From Sitta carolinensis (Eukaryota > Chordata > Aves > Passeriformes > Sittidae): a stretch of DNA of 64,000 bases. A program made the translations under genes and the position numbers. Below the pieces are notes generated by a model. It saw only the letters and a program-made list of their open reading frames with translations, had not been told where the DNA came from and searched no databases. Below are positions 39,787 to 51,578 of this stretch, piece by piece (position 1 is the stretch's first letter; every line of letters begins with the position of its first letter). The DNA is taken from positions 114,798,410 to 114,862,409 of the forward strand of contig CM063284.1 of assembly GCA_032173965.1 (NCBI GenBank), given 5' to 3'.

Positions 39787-40387
39787 TGGTTTTAAATTAA
39801 GACAATTTTGAACACTTTATGTTAGCATTTTCTGAAAATTTACATGAGGATTGATTTTTATCAATTAAGTACCAGTACGTATTTTGTGTAACTAATCTCC
39901 AAACTTCTGCTATTGGGGATTTTTTTCTTCTTTAGGACCTTTAGATTGTAATTTCATTTGAAGAGAGTGAAGAACATAGGTGTGACTTCTCTCCAAATAC
40001 AAGGAGAGATTTTGCCTGTAATTTTCCAAGAATACATGAGGTATTCCTCCTGTCTTCATTTTCCCATGATTTTCAAAAGAATTGTGTTCCACACTAACAG
40101 GATACCTCATTGAAGTTTCAGTCTGAAAACAGTACAATCCATGCAAAGTTGTTGCTTGGTCACTCAACATAATACCTAATTAATTTTAAATTTTAGTGAG
40201 TTTTCAAAAGTTTCTCAGAAAACTGCCAAACATAAAGACTTAAAAGACAGTTGTGAAGATTTAAATGGCATGCTGACAAATGTAACATAGCATAAAAGAA
40301 GTAAATTTTTGTCAAGGAATCTAAAGTTATTTTTTACTGAAAATGTTCAATTAGGTAGCACTTGAGGTCTTCAGAATACTTCTGATT

Positions 40388-40481
40388 TCAATCCTTTTTC
40401 TTCCATCCATAGGCTTCTTCCATGCTCTCAGGGAACTTAATGTAAGATTCAAGGAATAACACTGCTTTTCTAGGAAGGAAA
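40388..40481 (-). CDS. SDR16C5: SDR16C5 coding exon 6 (terminal)
   Basis: Encodes FLPRKAVLFLESYIKF and ends YGWKKKD before TGA at 40388-40390. Using the acceptor TCATCAG gives an ungapped match to the human C-terminus. A second acceptor CTTCCTAG 12 nt further in would start the exon at 40469 and drop four residues in frame. Confidence 0.92.
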
Positions 40482-43400
40482 CTGATGAGACAACATTGAA
40501 TTAGCCTATTTTATATTTTTGGAAAAAGGTTATCTATAAATAAATAAATTACAAATACATTATATGTGCTCAATACTTCTAATGTCTGGCAGTGACACAT
40601 TTGGCACTTCAATGCTATAAATTAGGAAAATGAATGACAGACAAAGACATTTTGTGAAAGCCCAGCCTGCAGTGGTGGCAGGGACTGGAAGCAGACAGTG
40701 CTAGACCAGGCATTGCTCCCAGTGTACCATCTCAGGAAAATTTTCAAAGTTTCTGTACCCAACTGCAGCTTACAACATTTCTTAGAGACAAAGAGGCCAG
40801 AGGAATGTTATTCATCTAGATTATTAAAAAATCAAAACCATTGTTTCTTTAAAATTTGGCACATATAACTGGATTGACTGCAGGAATATTAACTAAAGGA
40901 CTGTTTAGACTTAATTTTCCTGCGGATTTTACAGGCATATGGCAAAGGAAAGAAGGTAATGCTAGAAGACAAGTAAGTCACATGCTTACATTTTGAGACC
41001 AAGTAAGTATAGAGCTGGAGGCATGAGCAGATAAAATTTTTCCTTTTTAATTGCATCCACGATCCTGCTGGCTGCATACTCTGGATCATAAACAGGAAAC
41101 AAACAGGGTTTTCTGTAAAACAAGAAAAAAGGGTTATGAAATTATAAAACTTTACTTTTGAGATAAATACATGCACATACATAATTAAATAATTCCTGCA
41201 TTTTCCCCCTTCCCCTTAAGTAGTCTTGAAAAGGAATCTACAAACCTTTTTATTCCTGCTATCATCAAAATAAATTAAAAACACTTTGATGATATTGTGA
41301 ATTTAATGACTTTTTTGTAAGCTGACCACAATGAAGTTGATGCCCACATTGACTGCAGCTTTGGAAACTTCCAAGCTTAGCCATACCCTGTGCTGTTCTA
41401 TGCATCATTGCTCTCCAGCAGTCCTTTTCTGCTGTAAATGCTGAGGTGACAGCTAAATAGACCAGGACCAGGTTTGTCACCAGCCAGGAGAAGGGCTCTG
41501 CTCTGCATACATACCCTGCTGCACGGTGATGAATGGTGCAAGCAGGAGCAGAGCACTGAAAAACCAAGATCCCTGGTACTGCACTCCTGCAGTGGCTCAT
41601 TCAGTGCTTGCAGCCTCTCCCGTCACTGCAGCCACAGAGCCACCCACCAGATGCCATCACCACAGCTATTCTCACTCAGAAATACAGGACCTGACAGCAC
41701 AGAGAGTGGGGAACAGTCAATAAGGACAGGTCATGGGTATCCTGACTTCCATAACTAATTACACTGCCAAGATTACTTGGGGCAGAGAACATTAGCACCC
41801 TCCTGACAAATAAGGTTCCCCTAACCCTTAAATACTGCTGTGTACCCCGAGCAGTTCCTTGACTGTGAGTTTATTATACAGGCCTTGTTATTGACTGTAT
41901 GCAGGACTTGCATTTCTTTATGTCAAAAGACATAGCTGTTTGTGCCAATAGGGCAAAAAATACTGACTTGAAAATCAAATCAACCAATCAAAAACTGAAC
42001 ATGCTTCAGTGGCAATTATTTTTATATATGAAATAGTACAAATCTAAGCTTTACTTACGCGCTTTTGAAGCCTTTGGTTAACCTAGTACTAATAAAATAA
42101 GGGCAAATGATTGTGGTTTTAATGCCACGTTTTCCTCCATGATACAGTTCTGAACTTATGGCTTCCATCATTCCAACGACTGCACTTTTACTTGCACAAT
42201 AATCTAGAAAGTGAAGTAAAGAGACATATCCAAAATTTTAAAAGCACCACAGTAAAAACCATATATGGAACTGAATTCATTATAATACTATTTAAGCCAC
42301 AATATTATTTAGTTCTATCACTGGCAGTTTTGTAATTAGTATTTAAAGCATATTGGTGATCCTAACTCTGGAGATTAATGGCTCTTCCCATGAATGATGC
42401 ACAGTTGCCTAAGAATAAAATTAATCCTTTTCAGAGGAGTTCTTTTCTAGTGCACTACAGAAAGATATAGGCAGATGAGGTTATTCAGCATTTTCTGTAA
42501 ATTTCCAGATACTCATATACCAATCAGGCATTCTTTCAGTTCAGAATGTCTTCAACTTCTAATATCACAGGTTACGTTTCAGAAAGAACTATTTTTAGTG
42601 GTAAAATAAAAATACCCTACTTGTAAATTCTGCTTCAGCCTATTACTTCTGTTTGCTCTGCATCTGCAATACAGTTTTGTTTGCCCAGGAAGACTGAATC
42701 TCATCTAATTTTTATTGTTTGGTGAATGTATGGAACTCCATCCTTGGAGATAATCAAAGCTTGCCCTCAGACAGCCCCATGCAACCTGACCTAAGCTGGG
42801 CCTGTTTTTATCTGAGGATATGGAGCAAGTGACCTTCAGAGATTGCTTCACGCCAAATTATTCTACAGTTTTCCAATTGTTAGAAACTAATTTAATATAA
42901 TGTCTTACATGTAATTTCCTAAAACTTTTTCAAATGTGTGTGAAAATTGTTGTTAGATACAATGAAATCCAATTTTGCTAAAAGACTGACTCCAAAGATT
43001 GGCATCAGAAGTAGTTTGCTACTTTTCAGGCGTTCACTCACAGTGAATAATGGAACAACACAGCCTAAAATACAACATAAGGTCTAAAAGGTTATAGCGC
43101 ATGGATGGGCAGGCCCACTGCCATTAACCTTACAGTTATATGAAGAAGGCTGAATGTGGCACATATTATCAATACCAAATATTGATAATGTATCAAGGTA
43201 ACCCCTAGGTAAGAGGAGGCAAATAAACACTACAGTAACACCACCAATCAGCAGAAGAAACAAGAGATCCTTATAACACTGAAGTTCAAGTTCTCATGGT
43301 GTGACCTCAGAGGTACAATCGACATGTACGAGAGGCTTGAGAAGAGACTGGGCAGCAGACCCAGACTGATGAAATAAGCTAGACTAGCAGACTGCTCTCC

Positions 43401-46205
43401 TGAGGGAAATAGCTGAGAATACTGAGTTTTAAATAGCTTAAACCACACTTCACTGAAATTAATTTCATTGAAAATTCTGCCAAAATGCCTTCTGTACTTG
43501 AAAAACCATACTCCAACTGAATGCGTAGTTCCAGGTATAACCCTTGTGTGTCTCAGGTCTCTGAACATTCCCCTGCAGAAAAGCTGCCATGAGAAAGCAT
43601 TAAGACAGCCTGTATGCAGGGCTCCCTCCCCCTGCACGTGTATGAGCTGAATTGTCCTTCTTACATGGAGAAAAGGCAGTCTGTAAGCCTGTAAGTAAAA
43701 TCTGCAGAGAGCTCCCTGTGCTGCTCCGGCACGCGGCACCGTCACGCTCCAGTGCACCATCACCTTTGGCACCCACAGGTTCTTGTCAGTACAGGCTGCT
43801 TAAGCCGAGCATTTAGAGGTGTCCAAGAAAAGTCATTAGTATGTAGATCTAATTCATAATGGCAGTTGACAATAATTACCTGATGCCCTGTAGTGTCCCA
43901 CTAATCCACCTGCACTGGCTGTGCTCACCAGATGCCCACGGTTGCAGGCCACCATGGCTGGAAGAAAGGCCTTGCAAGTCTAAAAGAATATAAATATATT
44001 TATTTTAAAATCCCTTTTATAAATAGGCATAACAAAAATGTTTCATTCTAAAATTAGGCAATTCAACCTAACTTGCTTTCTGGGTCTTCAATATACAAGA
44101 TGTCCAAAGAACATTTGGAAAAAAAAATTGCCTCTGTAATAATTTTTAAATGAGAGACAGCATTTCCTTGAATGACTGCACTCTGTCTGAAGATCTATAG
44201 CATTAAAAGAATCTTATTAAAAGCAGTAAACTGTATTTTCTCTGCTTTCTTGATTCCTCACAATTTGTCTATTGCCAAAGGTTTGGTACACAAGAGGGAG
44301 CTAGAAGTCAACACATTAAGGAGAGTTCAACTGTCTGTGTGCCCTTTTTGTTTCAAACCAAAACTGCCTGACAATTCCAGCACTCCAGGACACCACTGAG
44401 GGTGATACTAACTGGGAAGAATGCTAGTGTTTTATAAAGGGGAGATAAGAAAAAGAGACATGAACAGTAACCATTTTTTTTTTCAGTAGCTGAGGAGTCC
44501 TGTTAGACTCCAGATGTGAGTGCCTATCCATCTATCACTATCCTCCTGCCCTGGGTTTCTTCAGACCTGTCAGGGGAATGCCACTCCCACTCCATTTTCC
44601 TCAAGTATTTGGAAGAATAATGCAGTGTGGCTGGGGAATACTTAGAGGACTCCTATCTGCAATGATTTTCTATTGAGAACTGCCTTTTAACAAAGGAGTT
44701 GCAATGCTATATTTCTCCCTGGTGCAGGCTGTTCACTCAGACATATAAACAAAAAGTGCAAGAGAAGGCAATAGTAACACTCTCTCACAACAAAACCTCC
44801 TAAAACTAATGAGACCCCAAATAACTGCAAATTCCTTCAGTGGTAAAAAAACCCCAAAACTAATTCTTATTAGCCAGATTAGTTTTCTATGTACTTCAAT
44901 CAGATGGTGACTGGGAATGAAAGCACAGCCTGAAGACTAATACGTGCAGCAAAAAATCATGGAATCATTTAGCCTGGAAGAGACCTTTAAAATCATTGAG
45001 TCCAGCTCTAAATGTGGCACTGCTAAGTCTGCCAGTAAACCATGGTTGTGTCTCCCTGAATGCTGCAAGTCTCTTACACAAGGCCTTCAGATGCCAGGAA
45101 ACACGAGGAACAGGGAAGTCACATGCCATCATGTGAGCACTCCCTTCAACCACAGCTGTAACAGGTAGGGCATGCTGCACAAACTTTGATTTACCAGGGT
45201 GCTCAGGCAGGTTTATGTTAACGTTACTGAGACATAGTGAGGAGACTCTCCAATTACAGGATGATCATGAAAACATATATTCCCCCAATCAAGGTCCTTC
45301 ACATCCCTATTCCAAGCTGAGATGCCACCATGTGGTTTCCACACCAAAATACTTGTCTGTACATTTTGGTCACTCATGAGTAAAAAACCCACAAAAACTT
45401 TACCCAGACTTGAGAAAAGAAGTTGATTTTCAGGCTATTTTCAAAATCTTCATCTGTAAGCTCACAGAACTTTTTCCCAATGATTGTGCCAACATTATTG
45501 ATTAGAATAGTAACATCCCCAACTTCTTTCCTAACCTGAATAAAAAAAAAAAAAAAATAAACAGAAAGCTTTAGAAGGTTTCCTTGCCTCTCATGCTTCA
45601 TTTATGAAAATGTTTAGTAATATTTGCAATAATTGATATATATGAAAAAGTAAGTATGCAAGAACTATTGTATTGCATCAGATCTTAGGTCCATCCAAGC
45701 CCCCCAGCCCTTGTCTCGTGGTGAAAAGCAATGAAAAAAGGACCTGGGCTCTAAAGTCTCCTTTGTGCTTGAATTTTCACATGCTGCAGCTTTGGATCTT
45801 TTGAGATGTATAAGATATCTATATCACTGTCTTTAATATATCCCAGTGATTCTCCACCCTGTCCCCCTCCCCAGATTTGTGTAATTATTCCCTGAACTCC
45901 AGAATACTTTTGGCTTCCACAAATAACAAAGGTAAAAAGTTATGAAGCTTTAGTGTGAACCATGAGCATGCTTTAACTGCAGTCAGAACATTTCCAATCC
46001 CCTAGTTTTGGTTTTGTGAGAACCTGCATCCCTCTGCTAAGCCTGCTCAACCCATTTTCCCTATAATTTCTACTGAACTGGAAAGAATTCATCTCAGATA
46101 ACTCGGGGTACCAATCCTCTGAGCACAATAGCATCTACCATAAAATTAATAGATAGGTAGATAGGTAGGTAGATAGGTAGATAGTAGTATAGATAGGTAG
46201 ATAGG

Positions 46206-46261
<56 letters not shown>

Positions 46262-49182
46262 ATTATATTAGTTAATAGATTGATTATCAAAGTTTTGGTT
46301 TGTGCTATGATTTGGATTTATATCAAAGCAGATGGCCAAGATTTACTTATAGTATGAAGACTCAATCTCACAGATTTCTCTGCTAAAGGTGGATGATTAT
46401 CTGGGGTTTCAAAAGTTTATGACTACAAAAACATAAAAATCCCACATGTGCTGCTGTCTGGCAATTTTTTAGAAACTGTACTATTCCCTAGAGGGAAACA
46501 GGTGATTTGGTCTGGTGCCCCAACATTTGATCTTCCTTTGGCTCTCTCAGGGAACCTCAGCCTTCAGTGAAGATTTGTTTGACATTTCTCCAGCTGTGTC
46601 AGGTTTAGGCCTTCTCACTGACAAGTAGGGCTCAGATACTAGCACCTTTCCAGCTGCATAAATGAATGCAAATCCAGACACTGTTCTGTAGGGCAGAAAT
46701 ACTCAATTCTTCCTTTGAGGAACACATCTGTACTTTCTCCCCACTCTTTTTACTGCTGTGTCAGTCCATATGATGATCCTCTTTTTCTTGACATGACAAC
46801 ATATCTTCAGCAATGGCAGCGTTTTATTTACCATGGCATCGGTTGTCCTGTTTACTCACTACTACAAAATATGTGTGAAGCTTGGCTTCCATTTAGAAAA
46901 AGTCAAGCTGCTTATTCTACATTATGTACTTTTTAGGTGTCTCTTAATTCTTCTGTTAACATAATTTCTACTAGTTTTCTGTAAGACAGGTTCATAGTTT
47001 GCTTGTGTCCTCCCAAGTGCCCTTTAAGACTGCAATATTTACTATGCTTTGCTCCTTGATCATCTGTTATAGCAAAACACACATTCTACATTTCTAGCCC
47101 ACCAGATCCATGTCTGATTTCCTTCAGAATTCCCAGATGGACACCTCTTGTTCCTGAAAATTAGTTGTTGTTCACTTGATCAGTTTGTTATAAAACTTCT
47201 TCTTTAGAGATTTCAATGGTCTATTTGTTCCCTAGAAACAAAACTTAAATTATAGGAAAATACTTGTGCTTTTCTCCAGTGAGCATACAAATAAAGGCAA
47301 TTATTTTAACTTTCTTGCTATTGCTTTCTCTTCTGTGTCCAAGCTCAAAACTTTTCATATTACCAATCAAAAATTTGCCGGTATTTCCAAGAGTAGAGGA
47401 GGCCCATAGTTGAAACACTCTTCATCTAAGAAAATTTCTGTCTCTACCAGGACTGAACAATACATGCAAATATCTGTGAATATGTTGGTGTTGGTAACAA
47501 TAATTTGACACCTTAACAGCAATTTTTAGATTTTGAACTGCTCTTTAAGTTTCTGTTGGCAGGTCAGTCTGTGCACTTCAGAATAGTGTTTGCTGATTTG
47601 GGCACAGCAAATTCTGCAGGCTGGAGTCCTGTGGCTGATTTGGTTAATGTGTTTGGAGATCAAAAATTACTGGGGGGCACAAAACAAACCTTTTGAGACT
47701 CTGCTAAAATAAGAGCAAACAAATAATTTAAAAATGTTCAGTGTTAGCTGTGGCCTACATGCTACTTAAGAGTATGGGTAAAAGAAACCTTGATTTCCAA
47801 GCCTGAGAATTGCAGTTCCAGATACTTACAGATCCTGAATCCAACTTATCTTTTAGAAATACTTTTCCTTAAGAACATTTCTTGAGGAAAAAAGGTGTTT
47901 TAAACTTTCATAACCTTGCTCAGAAAGACTTAGTCTGATTTGATTAAAATTTAAAACAACAACCACAAAATAAAGAGCCGAGCCCCCTATGTCCCCACTT
48001 TTCCACCCTCAACTCATAGAAAATTAATGTTACATTTCTGTTACATTCAACTGACAGAGGTCAAAGATGTGACTTGAGAGTCATGTATATAAGCACATAC
48101 ATTGAGAATTTAACAGAAGTTTACACTTGGATGAAGTTGCAGAGTGGCTAACTGGATTTTAAGTGAAGTTACACTGAGAAGCATTTTCAGGTAGCTAAAG
48201 GAAAAGTAGAAGTTAATCATGTTAATTCAATGTCCAATTTCTGAACTCTGACAATAATAATAATAGTAAGGTAATAGTTTACAAAGTGTAGGTCAGCACA
48301 ACAGAAGAGGGTTTTTTTGAAAATGGAGCTCTTATTTACCTTATTTTTCACCTATATTGGTCAAAAAAGGAACAGAAGCTGAATCATTAATTTGACTGGA
48401 GACCAGCCACATCCTAATGACATGTCTGAAAACATTACATCCCACCTTACCCTTAAAGAGCTACAGTTTCCTAAACTTCCTAAAAAAGTGGGAAAGAATC
48501 CCATTTTTATTATATCCACTGATTGTCCTTTTCTTTTAAAATTATTTATTGATATCTTGAAGAAATTATTAAGCCTAGATAGGTTAATATATGGAGATAA
48601 TCTCTGCTACATATTTTACCATACTCTTAATCTAAACATTCCAATCTCACAATGAAGAATAAAAATGGATACATTTCAACAGAACTGATTAAACAGTTAC
48701 TTTGTTGGAACCATAGTTTAACTTCCATCTAGAAACTTTTCAAAAGGAGGAAGAGCAAATGATTATTTCCCTCTAGGGAATAGTACGGTTTCTAAAAAAC
48801 CCCAATACATTCAATAGAATATTCTATTAAAAAGAAGCAAAAATGCAGATCTTACCTTGTCTGCCTGTTCATAGATATCGTCCCTACTGCTGCAGTCACA
48901 GTGGTAGACAAACACCCGGTTGGCTCCATTCTGTTGGACTAATCTGCTTGTTTCTTTGTTACCTTCATCATCGATGTCCCAAAGTACCAAGGTTACTCCC
49001 AAAGGAGCCAATTTTAAGGCAACCTGCCTTCCAATCCCATTTGCAGAGCCAGTAATAAGTACTATTTCACCAGCAAAATATTTTTTGGGTAGAGAAAATA
49101 TACAAAAGGCATTCTCGATAAGTAAAAAAATAAAAAATTTCAGGTACTGTAGTATCTTCTGGATGCATCTGAAGTTGAACAT
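40388..49182 (-). CDS. SDR16C5: SDR16C5 (RDHE2), epidermal retinol dehydrogenase 2
   Basis: A short-chain dehydrogenase/reductase that oxidises all-trans-retinol to retinal with NAD+ in ER/lipid-droplet membranes, an early step of retinoic acid synthesis (family knowledge). Six coding exons with consensus splice sites give 306 residues against 309 in human: 49182-48856, 45535-45404, 43979-43880, 42203-42059, 41112-40990 and 40481-40388. Residues 10-32 form a hydrophobic N-terminal anchor. The cofactor motif TGSANGIG is at 44-51 and the WDI acidic position at 69. The catalytic tetrad is N147, S175, Y188 and K192 (YCASK). The usual NNAG reads NNVG at 122-125. The C-terminus KKKD is a dilysine-type ER retrieval signal. 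Exon 6 has two in-frame acceptors 12 nt apart. The gene lies left of PENK in the same orientation, as in mammals. The paralogue SDR16C6 is the main alternative, because mouse has both here. Confidence 0.96.
40990..41112 (-). CDS. SDR16C5: SDR16C5 coding exon 5
   Basis: Encodes PVYDPEYAASRIVDAIKKEK and YLLMPPALYLLGLK, matching the human 'ILEPKYAVEKIVEAI…YLYMPKLLYF' region. The acceptor is TTGTTTTACAG and the donor AAAAT-GTAAGC; 123 nt. Reading through the donor meets a stop at once. Confidence 0.94.
42059..42203 (-). CDS. SDR16C5: SDR16C5 coding exon 4 (active-site exon)
   Basis: Begins by completing Asp187 and encodes YCASK (Tyr188, Lys192), then IKTTIICPYFISTRLTKGF, the post-active-site segment typical of retinol-type SDRs. 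The acceptor is CACTTTCTAG and the donor GCGC-GTAAGT; 145 nt, ending in phase 2. Confidence 0.95.
43880..43979 (-). CDS. SDR16C5: SDR16C5 coding exon 3
   Basis: Encodes TCKAFLPAMVACNRGHLV and the Ser175 segment STASAGGLVG. The acceptor is ATTCTTTTAG and the donor TCAG-GTAATT; 100 nt, ending in phase 1. It is too short to stand out as an open frame on its own. Confidence 0.94.
44955..45150 (-). repeat. CR1 LINE 3' fragment in SDR16C5 intron
   Basis: 'atcatggaatcatttagcct', 'agacctttaaaatcattgag' and 'tccagctctaaatgtggcac' are the reverse complement of a CR1 3' end. The copy is in sense with SDR16C5 and diverges toward the right. Confidence 0.75.
45404..45535 (-). CDS. SDR16C5: SDR16C5 coding exon 2
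   Basis: Encodes residues 110-153, including NNVG and the catalytic Asn147 in LKINFFSQ. The acceptor is TTTTATTCAG and the donor CTGG-GTAAAG; 132 nt, phase 0 at both ends. Confidence 0.95.
46143..46261 (+). repeat. (GATA)n / (GGTA)n microsatellite in SDR16C5 intron
   Basis: About 120 bp of TAGA units, interspersed with GGTA variants on the left and pure (TAGA) on the right. It lies in the intron between coding exons 1 and 2 and is likely length-polymorphic. Confidence 0.97.
48856..49182 (-). CDS. SDR16C5: SDR16C5 coding exon 1 (ATG exon)
   Basis: Encodes residues 1-109: the membrane anchor and the first half of the Rossmann fold. ATG at 49182-49180. A likely acceptor (TTTTGCACAACAG) places the 5' edge of this exon at 49209, giving 27 nt of leader. 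The donor is ACAAG-GTAAG at 48855; phase 0. Confidence 0.93.
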
Positions 49183-49846
49183 GATTTGTCAGGTACGAGC
49201 ACCTCTCTTCTGTTGTGCAAAACCAGAAACACAATACATTACAATAGTGGGATATTGACTGAAAAAAAGAAGAGGTTGATCTTCAAACAGCAAGTTCTTT
49301 TGCAGTGTTCTTCTGTGCGGATACAAAATACATTATTAAAGACTTGTTTTGTGAAAGCTGCCTTACTAGTAGGATTAAAGCAAATGTCTTCCTCCAGATC
49401 CTACAGACCTGATGCATCACGGGTTGCTCGGCTTCCAACTCTATTTCTAAAAACGTTTAGTATCACATATTTTAGGCAGGAATGTAGCGGCAATAGCTAT
49501 AGAGCACTTTGTTTTCACAGCAAGGTGATGCTAGCTGAACAAAAAAAGTACTAAACACACTGGTGCGGTATCAACCTTAGGAAGGAAGGTGTCCTCCTTA
49601 GCAGGAGACGTGACCTGTTGCGGAAGCCAGGCAATTGGAACGTTTCCTACACCGCGTGTATTTTCCAGTGCCGGCCTGCCGAAGTTACACCACGCAATCC
49701 CTTTGCCAGCAATTGACCAGCCACAGGGAAAAGCCTGGCACTTACGAGCCTTGATTTTCATCCTGCATTAGGCAGCACCACTCCCTTTACAGTGTTTGGG
49801 ACGGGACAGGAGAGGCTCAGGAGAATAAGCGCCCTCGCCGTCCCGG

Positions 49847-49893
49847 CGGATCGGATCGGATCGGATCGATCGCATCCCATCCGATCCGATCCG
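49847..49893. repeat. (CGGAT)n inverted repeat
   Basis: Four CGGAT-type units are followed, after a short spacer, by ATCCG units in the opposite orientation. The 47-bp block can fold into a GC-rich hairpin, and it holds a CpG in every unit. Confidence 0.9.
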
Positions 49894-49936
49894 ACCGACC
49901 CGACCCGACCCGACCCGACCCGACCCGACCCGACCC
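49893..49936 (+). repeat. (CGACC)n pentanucleotide repeat
   Basis: About eight to nine CGACC units adjoin the inverted repeat, within the SDR16C5 CpG island. They read as Asp-Pro-Thr-Arg-Pro repeats in + open frames, which are artefacts. Confidence 0.93.
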
Positions 49937-49964
49937 CCCGGCGGCTGCGGCCCTCGGCCCCCCG

Positions 49965-49984
49965 CCCCCCCCCCCCCCCCCCCC
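49965..49984 (+). repeat. C20 homopolymer
   Basis: Twenty consecutive C, bordered by further GC-rich DNA. On the SDR16C5 (minus) strand it is a G-run able to form a quadruplex close to the putative first exon. Runs like this are also where assemblies often err. Confidence 0.9.
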
Positions 49985-50360
49985 GGCCCTGCCCCAGCTC
50001 TCACATCTTCCCCCCCTCCCTGCTCCCGGTCCCGCCGCACTCACCGCCGGCTCCTGACTGTCCCGCACCTGCCTGCCTGCCCGCCGGGACCGGCCCGGCC
50101 CGGCCCCGAGGGCTCGGCTCCGTGCGGGGGCGGCCCGGGAGGTGCGGGCGCGGTCCCGGGCGGGCGGCGCTTCCCGCTGGGCGGGAGCGGGGTGCCGGCG
50201 GGGCCGCCCGGCTCTGCGGCACAGGGTGCCGACCCTGGGCGGCTGCCCCAGGTGCTGTCGGGCGGCAGCGTCCTCTCCCACCTCGGGACATCCCGCCGCC
50301 GCCGCTGTTGGTGCTGGTGCTGCCGCGTCGGTGGCTCTCCCTCGCCCGCCTGGCCCGTTA

Positions 50361-51578
50361 AGTGTTGGATATTCTATTTAGGTGCCATCAAAAGGCTTAT
50401 ATAAAATACCCCCCCTGAGGATGAAGGCAGGTCTCAAAGCCTCAGAGAGCCGTGGTTCCAAACAAGGTGCCAAGAAATGCAAAATGTGTGGGTAACCTAA
50501 CTCCCAAGTGTCCCATGCTGTACTCAATAATTATGTGGCAAAAGCAGCAGATTACGGTGAGGGGAAGCTGAAATGATTCAGCAAAGTTATGAAACAAACC
50601 AGGGAAGATGCTTGTTTATTATGATGACATTTCAAGGTGAACAACATCGGTGAGAAATGGTGTTGCAACCAGAACTTCGTAAGCTGTAAGTTAACAGGAG
50701 CAGCCTGTTTCCAAAGCACGTGCTTAAGCAAGTATGAAAACACATGACTTCATTGCTCTTATGCTGAACTGACCTCAGGAGCAGCCTGAGCCTGAGCCTG
50801 AGCAGTTATCACTCTATAAGTGATGAAAATGATAATGATGATTAATAACTTATATACCTAAATTAGATGCTTTGGTGAAGTAGTGGAATGTTACAGCTTA
50901 TTGCTATCTTGAGGATGTGTGGACGTGGTAAGTGACAAGAGTCTTGGGGAACACAGAGCGATTTAGGGTACCTTGCTCACTGCCAGATAGATTTGATGAT
51001 CCCTTTAGAGAATTGTTTAGCATTTTGAAATTAAATGTGTTTTGGCTTTTTGTCTCAATTTTGTCCCAGTGTTTCAAAACATTGAATTTTGTTGTCAAAC
51101 TTATTCTCCTGACTGATGTATGCACTTTAACTGGTCACTAGCCCTAAACTCACCTTTCTCTGCAATTAACTTTGTATTTGTACCAGAAGCTCCATTTCCT
51201 AAATGATAATAAGAATACAGAAATGAAATTGTCCACATTTGACTGCAATGAAAAAAAAAAAAACCAAAAAAAACCCGCTGCAGCTAGAGAAGCCACAGAA
51301 ACAGTTCTGTGAGTGTTTTTATTATTGACCTTCCAGTAACAAACCTTCACGTCTGGTATTTGTTTTAATCATAACAAATCTATGAAACATAGGAAACAGG
51401 ACAAATGCACAAATAGGTCAATCTAAAAGCTAAAAGTACATCACTAACAATATCAAGAGCAGGAGTAACCACACAACCAAGAATACCTAAAAATGACAGT
51501 TCAGCAGCATGCTTGTTCGCCTCTGTACACTTTGTATATACTCCATGTTATGGGAAGTTAAGAGACGTCATAGGAGAC
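50361..51578. other. Noncoding stretch upstream of SDR16C5
   Basis: No exon or repeat recognised apart from a GCCTGA triplicate at about 50784-50803 and an A-rich run near 51249-51275. Confidence 0.5.

Larger units (their letters stand above)
49640..50360 (-). promoter_or_regulatory. SDR16C5 CpG-island promoter and untranslated first exon
   Basis: A dense CpG island begins about 450 bp upstream of the start codon. On the minus strand there is a strong donor GGCG-GTGAGT with exon end at 50045, and another possible donor GCTC-GTAAGT near 49747. Either fits an untranslated first exon spliced to the ATG exon at about 49209. No TATA box was seen. The long open frames on both strands at 49768-50381 are explained by GC content. 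Confidence 0.75.

Noticed and set aside
7760..40380. CHCHD7 coding exons
   Set aside because: I searched by eye for the NPC…CX9C twin motif and for the MPTAAER-like tail on + and found neither, so no CHCHD7 call is made.
41265..41600. 111-codon minus-strand frame in an SDR16C5 intron
   Set aside because: No domain or splice signal; it lies between exons 4 and 5, whose phases join without it.
43248..43772. 174-codon minus-strand open frame inside an SDR16C5 intron
   Set aside because: It begins with GTG, has no domain, and lies between well-defined exons; about one frame of this length is not surprising in 64 kb.
49768..50381. Overlapping long frames on both strands at the SDR16C5 island
   Set aside because: GC-rich DNA with few stops; the translations are Pro/Arg/Gly repeats from the pentanucleotide and C-run.
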